DNA of 8,727 bases from Deltaproteobacteria bacterium. GTDB lineage: Bacteria > Desulfobacterota > Desulfobacteria > Desulfobacterales > Desulfatibacillaceae. The stretch covers positions 1 to 8,727 of the forward strand of contig JAFDHW010000158.1 of NCBI GenBank assembly GCA_019308705.1, read 5' to 3'. The notes under the pieces are model-generated. The model ran no database searches. It saw only the letters and a list, made by a program, of their open reading frames with translations, and had not been told where the DNA came from. The position numbers and the translations under genes were made by a program. Numbering within the stretch: the first letter of the stretch is position 1; the number at the start of each line of letters is the position of its first letter. Positions 1 to 5,784 of the stretch are shown here, one piece after another.

Positions 1-30
1 AGCTATCGCGTGAATCGGGCTCGCCGGAAG

Positions 31-46
31 GGTGAAAAATTTCGCC
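31..46. repeat. AT-centred dyad, possible operator half of a pair
   Basis: The sequence GGTGAAAAATTTCGCC is an imperfect inverted repeat: GGTGAAA pairs with TTTCGCC around AA, with one G-T wobble. A close relative, GGTGAAATTTTTC, occurs at 138-150, just downstream of a good promoter. Matching dyads about 107 bp apart could be a two-site operator for one regulator, but no regulator gene is visible and the left side is cut by the window edge. AT-rich dyads also arise by chance. Confidence 0.25.
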
Positions 47-97
47 GATGTCAGCATTCCTCACATAAACAGCGTGCATTTTTCAAGGACCCTTCAA

Positions 98-127
98 TTG
101 GCACTTAACCTGTTAAATCCGTATAAA
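98..127 (+). promoter_or_regulatory. Predicted sigma70-type promoter
   Basis: TTGGCA at 98-103 matches the -35 consensus at five of six positions. TATAAA at 122-127 matches the -10 consensus at five of six. The spacer is 18 bp. A transcript would start near 134. No protein gene lies downstream on this strand before the terminator at 186-221, so the promoter may drive a short RNA or be a leftover of a lost gene. The AT-rich context raises the chance of a fortuitous match. Confidence 0.45.
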
Positions 128-133
128 TATTTT

Positions 134-221
134 ATTCGGTGAAATTTTTCATGAATAATTCGGGCTAGAAGCGGTTTCAAAGGGGAAAAAGCGCCGCCCG
201 GAATGCCGGGGGCGCTTTTTT
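134..221 (+). ncRNA. Candidate small RNA, about 88 nt
   Basis: This is the interval between the predicted start site of the promoter at 98-127 and the end of the terminator at 186-221. The only reading frame starting with ATG (151) has four sense codons before a stop. A dyad, TGAAATTTTTCA, lies at 140-151. The arrangement of promoter, about 50 nt of unpaired sequence and an intrinsic terminator with a U tail is typical of bacterial trans-acting small RNAs. However, the terminator is equally explained as the end of the convergent Nudix gene. I recognise no RNA family. Confidence 0.25.
186..221. terminator. Bidirectional intrinsic terminator
   Basis: AAAAAGCGCC at 186-195 pairs perfectly with GGCGCTTTTT at 211-220. 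Inside, CCCGG (197-201) pairs with CCGGG (206-210) around the loop AATG, leaving one G bulged. The run of T on one side and A on the other lets it end transcription in both directions. It lies 18 bp beyond the stop of the minus-strand Nudix gene and is probably its terminator. Its core is nearly identical to that of the terminator at 7614-7650. Confidence 0.85.
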
Positions 222-238
222 GTGCGGTTTGGGCCTTC

Positions 239-697
239 TTATTTGCCGGATACCAGTTCTTCCAGCCGGCCCAAAAGCTCGCGCTGGCCCTTGTGGAGCT
301 TTTCCCGGGCCTGGTCCAGGCTAAACCAGGCGGCCTTGTCCACCTCGGGAAACTCCCTTTGGTTTCCGGACCTGGGCGGCCACTCCATGGAAAAGGAGTT
401 GCTTTTGACCTGTTCCGGGTCCAGGTCTCCCTCCACGGCCCACACCCTCAACTTCTTGCCGGACCGGCGGATTTCGCCCAGGTCGTGAAGCTCGCCCCGC
501 ACGGAAAACCCGGTTTCCTCGGCAAACTCCCGGCGGGCGGCCGCGGCCGGGTCCTCGTCCTGTCCATATTCGCCTTTGGGCACGGACCAGGCCGCGGCGT
601 CCTTGTTCTTCCAGAACGGCCCGCCCGGATGGACCAGAAACACCTCCAGGCCGTGGCCCCCCTTGCGGTACATAAGGATTCCCGCACTCTGCTTCAC
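239..697 (-). CDS. Nudix hydrolase, COG4119 type (predicted NTP pyrophosphohydrolase)
   Basis: The product is a cytoplasmic 152-residue enzyme expected to cleave a nucleoside diphosphate linked to another group, using Mg2+ or Mn2+. A perfect Nudix box (G-x5-E-x7-RE-hydrophobic-x-EE-x-G-hydrophobic) spans about residues 42-64, with the metal-binding glutamates at 57, 60 and 61. Family-typical patches are KQSAGILMYR at the N-terminus, HPGGPFW near 23-29, WSVPKGE near 37-43 and NSFSMEWPPRSG near 100-111. Length and motifs match COG4119; the true substrate cannot be told. I chose the GTG start at 697 because GAAAGG lies seven bases upstream and the family usually begins just before KQSAG. A TTG start at 712 is possible but has no ribosome site. 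A terminator follows the stop, and 241 bp separate it from the next minus-strand gene, so it may be transcribed alone. Confidence 0.9.
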   Translation of the reverse strand: MKQSAGILMYRKGGHGLEVFLVHPGGPFWKNKDAAAWSVPKGEYGQDEDPAAAARREFAEETGFSVRGELHDLGEIRRSGKKLRVWAVEGDLDPEQVKSNSFSMEWPPRSGNQREFPEVDKAAWFSLDQAREKLHKGQRELLGRLEELVSGK

Positions 698-811
698 GGC
701 CCGGCCTTTCAAAAAGAGGTCCCGGCAATTGCCACGGGGCCTGGGGAAGCTTACCAGAACCCGTCCTCCCGAATCCCTACCACCCCGCCAGCCTGACCGG
801 CAAGCGCGCTT

Positions 812-952
812 TTACCGGCTCCGGCTCGTTGGCATGCTCAACTCCTGCATGGCCTGCTCCGGCCCGGGCCTGGAGGTCTGTTCGCCCCCGGCCTGGTTCA
901 GCTCCTCATGAAACCGCCGCCTCAGCGCCTGGGGGAGCTTACCTGGACCATT
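812..952 (-). pseudogene. Likely out-of-frame continuation of the 939-1298 gene
   Basis: In the frame shifted by one base from the gene at 939-1298, an open stretch runs from the stop at 953-955 to the TAA at 812-814 (reading leftwards). Past the stop of the upstream gene it encodes about 42 residues, including QALRRRFHEELNQ and EQAMQELSM. Nearly every codon ends in G or C, the codon signature of genes in this window, while the other two frames soon hit stops. It has no start codon or ribosome site of its own near its beginning. Removing the single T in the TAA at 939-941 would fuse the two parts into a protein of about 161 residues. This may be a real frameshift, a sequencing error, or chance in GC-rich DNA. 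Confidence 0.4.
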
Positions 953-1298
953 TCAACGCCTCCCTGTACGAGCGGTCCAGTTCCGCCAGGGCGCGTTCCA
1001 CCTCCGCGGCGCCCCGGCCGGTTTCGTCCATCCGGCTCAGCCCGGTCCGCACCTTGTCCTGCTGGTCCATAAGTTTGCGGTGCAAGGCTGCCAGGGGTTC
1101 TGGCACAGGTCGATCCCCGTTTTGCGCGGAAACCTCCGCCCACCATTGATCAATGCCGTCCTGCAGGATGGAAAAGGCTTCCCTCGCCTGTTTCTGGGTC
1201 AACGGCCCGGCCGGGTTTTCCTCTCCCGGGAAACCCAGGTAGAAAACCAGGCCCAGGGCGAACAAGGCTCCGAACGTATTGAATATGATCCGTTTCAT
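939..1298 (-). CDS. Small membrane-anchored hypothetical protein
   Basis: This 119-residue protein belongs to no family I recognise. Residues 1-25 form one hydrophobic segment (MKRIIFNTFGALFALGLVFY and following) after a short basic N-terminus, so it is probably anchored in the inner membrane with the rest in the periplasm, or is exported. The remainder is hydrophilic, rich in Glu, Arg, Ala and Gln, and likely alpha-helical or coiled-coil (about residues 35-119). The ATG at 1298 is chosen because GGAGGT sits four bases upstream and the hydrophobic segment begins there; upstream in-frame codons lack these signals. The C-terminus may be artificially short, because coding-like sequence continues in another frame to 812. 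It follows another small minus-strand exported-protein gene by 147 bp and may be co-transcribed with it. Confidence 0.7.
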   Translation of the reverse strand: MKRIIFNTFGALFALGLVFYLGFPGEENPAGPLTQKQAREAFSILQDGIDQWWAEVSAQNGDRPVPEPLAALHRKLMDQQDKVRTGLSRMDETGRGAAEVERALAELDRSYREALKWSR

Positions 1299-1445
1299 GC
1301 CCACCTCCGACCTTCGGGATCTGGAGCCGCCCGGTTCCCTGTTCCCCCTTGCGGCCAAAATCCGCACATGGTGCTCCCGCCGCCTTCCTTCTATGGGCTT
1401 TGGCGCGGGGACTGCGGGATTCAGGCGGACAATCGGGGTATCTCC

Positions 1446-1847
1446 CTACCGCGAAACAGCGTCCGCCTCGCCGGCTTGCGCAGAAAGGGATTCCTCCTTG
1501 GCGCGGATGAACAGATGACGCAACAGGGCTATGGAATGGCGATACTTCTTCCGCGTAACGCGAATGGCGCGGGCCGCGTCGTCGGGAAAATCCGCGGAGA
1601 ACGCCCGGGTCTTGACAAAGGCTTTGAAAAGTATCCGGTGGACGGCCTTGACCAGGGACCGGCCTTTTTCTCTCAGCCCGTCGCGCATGGCATAGACCTT
1701 TTGCCGGAGCCCGGATTCCTTGTACTGGGGTCGTTTGAACGCGGGGTCGTTATCCGAGTACTCCTCGTAGGCATGGGCAAAGGTGCACAAAGGGCCCAGA
1801 ACCAGAGTGATCGCAAAAAGGGATATCAGCAGCGGCAAGACGCGCAT
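1446..1847 (-). CDS. Small exported basic hypothetical protein
   Basis: This 133-residue protein is of unknown function. Residues 1-26 form a clear Sec signal peptide: a basic start (MR), a hydrophobic core (VLPLLISLFAITLVLGPL) and a polar end finishing in AHA before YEEYS, consistent with signal peptidase I cleavage after A26. The mature part is about 107 residues, strongly basic (many Lys and Arg), without cysteines, and probably helical. I recognise no domain. The ATG at 1847 is preferred over an upstream ATG at 1931 because the signal peptide starts there and GGAG lies eight bases before it. A perfect TATAAT lies about 85 bp upstream on the same strand. The 135-bp gap from the copper ATPase gene leaves room for this own promoter. 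Confidence 0.75.
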   Translation of the reverse strand: MRVLPLLISLFAITLVLGPLCTFAHAYEEYSDNDPAFKRPQYKESGLRQKVYAMRDGLREKGRSLVKAVHRILFKAFVKTRAFSADFPDDAARAIRVTRKKYRHSIALLRHLFIRAKEESLSAQAGEADAVSR

Positions 1848-1931
1848 GGCTTCGTCTCCATGAAACCGGACGCGCCAAGGGGCTGCCCGAATATAAGCCC
1901 GGACAGGCCGCAGGGAAGACCGACAATGCAA

Positions 1932-1937
1932 ATTATA
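1932..1937 (-). promoter_or_regulatory. Possible -10 element for the exported-protein gene
   Basis: Read on the minus strand this is a perfect TATAAT, in an AT-rich patch between the copper ATPase stop (1983) and the exported-protein start (1847). Transcription would begin near 1925, giving a leader of roughly 78 nt. No convincing -35 element sits 16-18 bp upstream, so the promoter would be weak or activator-dependent. Confidence 0.35.
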
Positions 1938-1982
1938 CTGTCATTTTTTGTTATTCGGCGGGACGGGAGAAAGGACCCCGGG

Positions 1983-2849
1983 TCAAAGGATCCGTTTCCT
2001 GTACAGACGCAGGCTGTTGGTCACCACGGAGATGGAGGAAAACGCCATGGCAAGGGCCGCCAGCATGGGGTGAAGGCGACGCAAAAACCCCGGCACGCCG
2101 GAAACCGGGGCCAGCACGCCCGCGGCCACGGGAATGAGCACCACGTTATAGCAGAAGGCCCAGAACAGGTTGAAGCGGATGGTGCGCATGGTGGCCCTGG
2201 CCAGTTCCACGGCCCGGGGCACGCCGGACAGGCTGCCGGAGACCAGGACCACGCCGCCGGCCTCCATGGCCACGTCCGTGCCCGTGCCGATGGCCATGCC
2301 CACGTCCGCCACGGCAAGAGCCGGGGCGTCGTTGATCCCGTCGCCCACCATGGCGACTTTCTTGCCTTCGGCCTTCAGATCGCGGATCACCTGGGCCTTT
2401 TCGTCCGGCCGCACGTCGGCCACGAACCGCTCGATGTTCACCTCGTCCGCGATGGCCCTGGCCGTGCGGGGGTTGTCGCCGGTAAGCATGACAACCTCCA
2501 GGCCCAGGCCATGGAGCCGCGCCACAGCCTCGGCGGAGTCCTTCTTCAAGGTGTCGGCCACGGCCAGCACCCCGCACAGGACGCCGTCCGCGGCCACGGC
2601 CATGACCGTGTGGCCCCGGCCGGAGAACCGCTCAAGGTCCGCGGAGGCGGCGGACAGGTCCACCCCCTCTTCCTCCAGCCACCGGGGCCGGCCCACCAGC
2701 CCCTTCCGGCCGGAAACATCCGCCGACACCCCCAGGCCTGGTGGCTTCGGCCACCACGGCCCGGCCCACGGGGTGCTCGGACCCGCTCTCCGCCCCGGCG
2801 GCCAGGGAGACGAGTCTGTCCTCGTTCCCGCAGGGCTCGTACGCGGCAA
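1983..2849 (-). pseudogene. copA: CopA C-terminal part: rest of the ATP-binding domain, hinge and last two helices
   Basis: Genuine ATPase sequence starts near position 2741 with [10 protein letters not shown]; the first 36 or so codons of the open frame back to the ATG at 2849 are out of frame with the upstream domain. It then carries TGDNPRTA, GDGINDAPALAVADVGMAIG, and two membrane helices with the Cu(+)-site residues (FNLFWAFCYNVVLIP and MAFSSISVVTNSL). It ends with the family-typical SLRLYRKRIL. I see no ribosome site that would start translation in a sensible place, so independent expression is doubtful. Lack of stops or substitutions in key motifs shows that this half has been under selection until recently. 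Confidence 0.8.
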
Positions 2850-4371
2850 CCTCCACCACGGCGGGCTTTCCCCGGGTGAGGGTACCGGTCTTGTCCAGGA
2901 CCACCGTGTCCAGGGACCCGGCCCGCTCCAGGCTGGTGGAGTCCTTGAACAACACGCCCTTCTTGGCCCCCTTGCCCACCCCGGCCATGATGGCCGTGGG
3001 CGTGGCCAGGCCCAGGGCGCAGGGACAGGCGATGACCAGAACCGCCACCAGCCGGATCATGGAAGGCACAAAATCGCCCGTGGCCGCGTACCACACCAGG
3101 AAGGTGACCACGGCCACGGCGATGACCGCGGGCACGAACACGGCCGCGGCCCGGTCCGCCACGGCCTGGATGGGGGCCTTGGATCCCTGGGCCTCCTGCA
3201 CCAGGCGGATGATCTGGGCCAGGGCCGTCTGGCTCCCCACCTTTTCCGCCGTGAAATCCAACACGCCCTGGCCGTTGATGGTGCCGCCCACCACGGAAGA
3301 CCCTTCGGCCTTGTCCACGGGAATGGGCTCGCCGGTGAGCATGGACTCGTCCACGGCCGAGGACCCGGAAACCACCGTGCCATCCACGGGGATGCGCTCG
3401 CCCGGCCGCACGCGCACAAGGTCGCCGATCTGCACCTGGGCCAGGGGCACCTGCACCTCCCGGCCGTCCTTCACCACCGTGGCCGTGGGCGGGGCCAACC
3501 CCATAAGCTCCCGGATGGCTCCGCCGGTCTTGCCCTTGGTGCGGGCCTCCAGCATCTTGCCCAGCTTGATGAGGGTGATGATCACCGCGGAGGTCTCGAA
3601 GTACACGTGGCCGCCCAGGAAGGGGAACAGCAGCACGGCCACGGAGTAGGCGTAGGCCACCGAGGAGCCCATGGCCACCAGCACGTCCATGTTGGCGCTG
3701 CCCGCGGCCAGGCTCCGGTATCCGCCCTTGTAGTAGTCCCACCCGGTGTAGAACTGCACGGGCGTGGCCAGGGCGAAGAACAGCCAGTTCACCCACGCCG
3801 CGTGGGCCCAGGGGCCCAACAGGCCGAAATCGCGGCTCATGGAGAGCACGAACAGGGGGATGGTAAAGACCAGGCCGAAAACAAGCTTTTTGGTCTGGTC
3901 GCGGATCTCCACCGCCCGGGCCCGGGCCTCCGCGTCCTCCCCGGCCTCCCCGGCCCCCACCACGGTGTACCCCGCCTTTTCCACGGCCGCGTGGATGTCC
4001 CCCGGCGAAACCATGGTGGGCAGGTACCTTGCCAGCACCCGCTCGGTGGCGAAGTTCACGTTGGCGGAGATCACCCCGGGAAGCTTGCCGATGCCGCGTT
4101 CGATGTTGGCCGCGCAGTTGGCGCAGGTCATGCCCGTGACCGGAAACTCCAGGGTGGACGCGGCCACTCCGAAGCCCAAGGACTCCACCTTTTCCACCAG
4201 CTGGGAAAGGTCCACGCGGCCGGGGTCGTACTCCACCCTCGCGCGCTCGGTGGCGAAATTGGCGGCCGCGGACCTGACGCCGTCCAATTTGGACAGCGCC
4301 CGTTCGATATTGGCCGCGCAGTTGGCGCAGGTCATGCCCGTGATGGGCAGAAGGGCGGTTTTTTCTTCCAT
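2632..4371 (-). CDS. copA: CopA N-terminal part: two HMA domains, six helices and start of the catalytic loop
   Basis: This frame encodes 579 residues, of which about the first 544 are genuine ATPase sequence; the rest is out-of-frame read-through. Heavy-metal-associated domains occupy about residues 7-70 and 74-138, with Cys pairs at 15/18 and 83/86. Membrane helices follow at about 163-178, 192-207, 226-248, 254-273, 408-428 and 437-457, the last holding CPC at 449-451. The actuator-domain TGE is at 346-348, the phosphorylated Asp is 493 in DKTGTLT, and the ATP-binding His is 533 in SEHP. The ATG at 4371 is preceded by GAGG five bases upstream. On its own this piece lacks the ATP-binding GxG loop, the hinge motif and the last two helices, so it should not transport copper. 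The two HMA domains could still bind copper. Confidence 0.8.
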   Translation of the reverse strand: MEEKTALLPITGMTCANCAANIERALSKLDGVRSAAANFATERARVEYDPGRVDLSQLVEKVESLGFGVAASTLEFPVTGMTCANCAANIERGIGKLPGVISANVNFATERVLARYLPTMVSPGDIHAAVEKAGYTVVGAGEAGEDAEARARAVEIRDQTKKLVFGLVFTIPLFVLSMSRDFGLLGPWAHAAWVNWLFFALATPVQFYTGWDYYKGGYRSLAAGSANMDVLVAMGSSVAYAYSVAVLLFPFLGGHVYFETSAVIITLIKLGKMLEARTKGKTGGAIRELMGLAPPTATVVKDGREVQVPLAQVQIGDLVRVRPGERIPVDGTVVSGSSAVDESMLTGEPIPVDKAEGSSVVGGTINGQGVLDFTAEKVGSQTALAQIIRLVQEAQGSKAPIQAVADRAAAVFVPAVIAVAVVTFLVWYAATGDFVPSMIRLVAVLVIACPCALGLATPTAIMAGVGKGAKKGVLFKDSTSLERAGSLDTVVLDKTGTLTRGKPAVVEVAAYEPCGNEDRLVSLAAGAESGSEHPVGRAVVAEATRPGGVGGCFRPEGAGGPAPVAGGRGGGPVRRLRGP

Positions 4372-4414
4372 GAAATCCTCGGCCTGGATGGACGATAGTT
4401 GCCGTACCTGCCGA

Positions 4415-4444
4415 AGTATAAGGCCCGTGGCGGTGCGTTGTAAA
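4415..4444 (-). promoter_or_regulatory. Predicted promoter of the copper ATPase gene
   Basis: On the minus strand TTTACA (4444-4439) and TATACT (4420-4415) each match the sigma70 consensus hexamers at five of six positions, with an 18-bp spacer. Transcription would begin near 4408, giving a leader of about 37 nt before the ATG at 4371. A spacer longer than 17 bp is sometimes seen at metal-regulated promoters of the MerR/CueR class, but I see no clear CueR or CsoR operator. No comparably good promoter is visible for the divergent plus-strand gene at 4506. Confidence 0.4.
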
Positions 4445-4505
4445 CGTGGGATTCTTGCAAACCCGCCTTGCTGCTGGTAGAGGTGGTCCCGGGAAGGAGA
4501 CAGCC

Positions 4506-5189
4506 ATGAAGAAATGGAAATGTACGGCCTGCGGATACATCCACACCGGCGACCAGCCGCCGGAAACCTGCCCGGTGTGCACCGCGCCCGCAGAGGAATT
4601 CGTGGAATACAAGGAAAAGGAACCCGCCTTGGAAACCCGTGGGTCCAAGACCGTCCCTTCCCCGGAAAAGAAGCCTGAAACCGCCGGGGAAAGCCAGGGG
4701 GCTGCGAAGGAAAAACCCGCCCCCCGCCCCCCGCGGCAAGAGAAAGGATGGCGGCGGACCTTCTCCTTTCTCGTCCGGCAGATGGTGGCCCACCACGCCC
4801 ACCCCATATTCGTGCACGCGCCCAGCGGGGTTTTGCCCTTCAGCTTCATCCTGTGCATCCTGGCGGCCCTGTTCGGCCTGGAGGCGCTGTCCCGCTCCGC
4901 GTTCTACGCGCTCATCTACGTGCTTGTCGCCATGCCCCTGGTGCTCTTTTCCGGGTACATGGAGTGGCAGGAAAACCACGACGCCAAGCTCACCAGCCTC
5001 TTCACCGGCAAGATGGTCTGCGGCGGCCTGGTGACCCTTGGGGTCATTATCATGGTGGGCTGGATGGTGAACAATCCCCAGGTGCTCACCACCAACGGCT
5101 CCCGGGGCGTCTTCCTCCTGGTCCACCTTGGCGCCCTGGCCGCCGGCGTGGTCGCCGGCCACCTGGGCGGCAGGCTGGTCTTCCGGTAG
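4506..5189 (+). CDS. Rubredoxin-like domain fused to a DUF2231-type four-helix membrane domain
   Basis: The product has 227 residues. The N-terminus (about 1-36) is a short rubredoxin-like iron site of the rubrerythrin C-terminal type, with CxxC at 6/9 and 22/25 and the typical GYIHTGD and PETCPVC stretches. A charged, Pro-rich linker follows (about 37-85). The C-terminal domain resembles DUF2231 and has four predicted helices at about 106-126, 132-152, 170-189 and 201-220. Conserved-looking histidines (97, 99, 104, 158, 207, 219) sit near the helix ends, so heme b binding is possible but unproven. An electron-transfer role at the membrane, perhaps in oxidative or metal stress, is inferred. 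The ATG at 4506 has AAGGAG about seven bases upstream; an upstream in-frame ATG at 4446 lacks a ribosome site. It is divergent from copA. Confidence 0.8.
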   Translation: MKKWKCTACGYIHTGDQPPETCPVCTAPAEEFVEYKEKEPALETRGSKTVPSPEKKPETAGESQGAAKEKPAPRPPRQEKGWRRTFSFLVRQMVAHHAHPIFVHAPSGVLPFSFILCILAALFGLEALSRSAFYALIYVLVAMPLVLFSGYMEWQENHDAKLTSLFTGKMVCGGLVTLGVIIMVGWMVNNPQVLTTNGSRGVFLLVHLGALAAGVVAGHLGGRLVFR

Positions 5190-5300
5190 ACCGCCGGAGA
5201 AACCTTGCGTCCACTCCGCGCGGTTGCGTTCCCTTTGTGGCAAAGGCCGGAACCGCCACCTGACTGCCGCCAGGATGCAGAACCTGCCGGGAAGGGTTCC

Positions 5301-5561
5301 ATGGGAAAACATCTTGTTCCGGCCGGCGGAGGGCGGGCCGGCGTGGAGGTCTGCGGAAACCTGCTGAAGCTGGTTTCGGACAACGGCGGCCGGACCCTGA
5401 AAACCTTTCGCCGGACCGGTGATTACCTCCTCATTTTCAATCCCGGGGATGGAACGGGATTGTTTATCAGGAAAAACAAGGTGTTGTACGGTCGAATTTT
5501 CCTGACGGTCAAGGATCGCCTGGACCGGCGCTTCGTAAATAAATATCAGTCAATCAGTTAA
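5301..5561 (+). CDS. Possible small hypothetical protein
   Basis: This frame encodes 86 residues from an ATG with GAAGG about six bases upstream. I recognise no family. The middle (about residues 15-65) looks like alternating hydrophobic strands: VEVCGNLLKLVSD, DYLLIFN, GLFIRKNKVLYG and IFLTV. The end is basic (DRLDRRFVNKYQ). Codons mostly end in G or C up to about residue 75, then become AT-rich near the stop. There is no signal peptide or membrane helix. It starts 111 bp after the rubredoxin-like gene with no clear terminator between them, so the two may share a transcript. It could be a spurious frame; coding potential is only moderate. Confidence 0.45.
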   Translation: MGKHLVPAGGGRAGVEVCGNLLKLVSDNGGRTLKTFRRTGDYLLIFNPGDGTGLFIRKNKVLYGRIFLTVKDRLDRRFVNKYQSIS

Positions 5562-5575
5562 TAAATAGCTATTTA
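5562..5575. repeat. Perfect 14-bp palindrome
   Basis: TAAATAGCTATTTA is a perfect inverted repeat starting one base after the stop of the possible 86-residue gene. It is AT-rich and has no loop, so it is better suited to a DNA-binding dimer than to an RNA hairpin. It lies about 210 bp upstream of the acyl-CoA dehydrogenase start and could be part of that gene's control region. No regulator gene is in the window. Confidence 0.35.
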
Positions 5576-5608
5576 GCTCGTGTTTTATGTCCCGGCTTCC
5601 TTTGTGGT

Positions 5609-5622
5609 TGAATGTGCGTTCA
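5609..5622. promoter_or_regulatory. Possible TetR-type fatty-acid regulator operator
   Basis: TGAATGTGCGTTCA is an imperfect dyad with half-site TGAAYG, five of seven base pairs symmetric. Its TGAA...TTCA ends resemble operators of TetR-family regulators of fatty-acid degradation, such as Bacillus FadR, whose sites are longer. It lies about 165 bp upstream of the acyl-CoA dehydrogenase start. The placement fits control of that gene, but the match is short. The rest of the gap (5636-5784) is GC-rich leader without a recognisable element. Confidence 0.3.
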
Positions 5623-5784
5623 TTCTGATTTAAGGTGCACACGGTTTTTTCGGGGCATGGCCGAATCCTTGACGGCAGGGCCGGCCCCGGGAGGAATTTT
5701 TTCCGGCCAGAGGATTCCGGCTGGACCCGGACAAGCCGCACGGCGCGCCCTACCCCCGCATCTATGCAAGAAAGGAGCATGTTC

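Larger units (their letters stand above)
1983..4371 (-). pseudogene. copA: Cu(+)-exporting P1B-type ATPase, frameshifted with a short deletion
   Basis: As a whole this is a copper ATPase that would pump Cu(+) out of the cytoplasm across the inner membrane, powered by ATP. All P1B-1 signatures are present across two frames: two GMTCANC metal-binding domains, the CPC ion site, the phosphorylated DKTGT, TGDN, GDGINDAPAL, the helix-7 pattern N-x6-YN-x4-P and the helix-8 pattern M-x2-SS-x5-N. The frame breaks at about 2731-2748. Before the break the protein reads [14 protein letters not shown]; after it reads [17 protein letters not shown], which aligns with the family's PGxGV loop. About 14-16 residues that normally lie between these motifs are missing, so roughly 40-50 bases, of the form 3n+2, appear deleted. 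Either the gene is inactive or the assembly is wrong here. The rest of the sequence shows no decay, suggesting a recent lesion or an artefact. Confidence 0.85.

Noticed and set aside
99..114. Sigma54 promoter (TGGCAC then CTGTTA)
   Set aside because: The -24 element is perfect but the -12 element lacks the required GC; the overlapping sigma70 hexamers fit better.
698..712. TTG start of the Nudix gene at 712
   Set aside because: No ribosome site precedes it, whereas GAAAGG precedes the GTG at 697, where the family normally starts.
2731..2748. Programmed ribosomal frameshift in copA, as known for E. coli copA
   Set aside because: The E. coli event occurs after the first metal-binding domain at a slippery site. 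Here the break is in the ATP-binding domain, I see no slippery heptamer, and residues are missing, which frameshifting cannot supply.
1080..2879. A 599-codon plus-strand open frame
   Set aside because: It covers three minus-strand genes, has no ribosome site and no recognisable domain; open frames this long are common opposite GC-rich genes.
2170..4398. A 742-codon plus-strand open frame opposite the copper ATPase
   Set aside because: It is a GC-driven mirror of copA, with long runs of Gly, His and Arg and no domain; the minus strand carries all ATPase motifs.
2546..4858. A 770-codon minus-strand open frame overlapping copA and the rubredoxin-like gene
   Set aside because: Its product is low-complexity Gly/Arg/His sequence, and it overlaps two genes with clear conserved motifs in other frames.
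5635..5784. N-terminal extension of the acyl-CoA dehydrogenase back to an ATG at 5635
   Set aside because: The extension is low-complexity Gly/Arg/Pro sequence without a family match, and a well-spaced AAGGAG points to the ATG at 5785.
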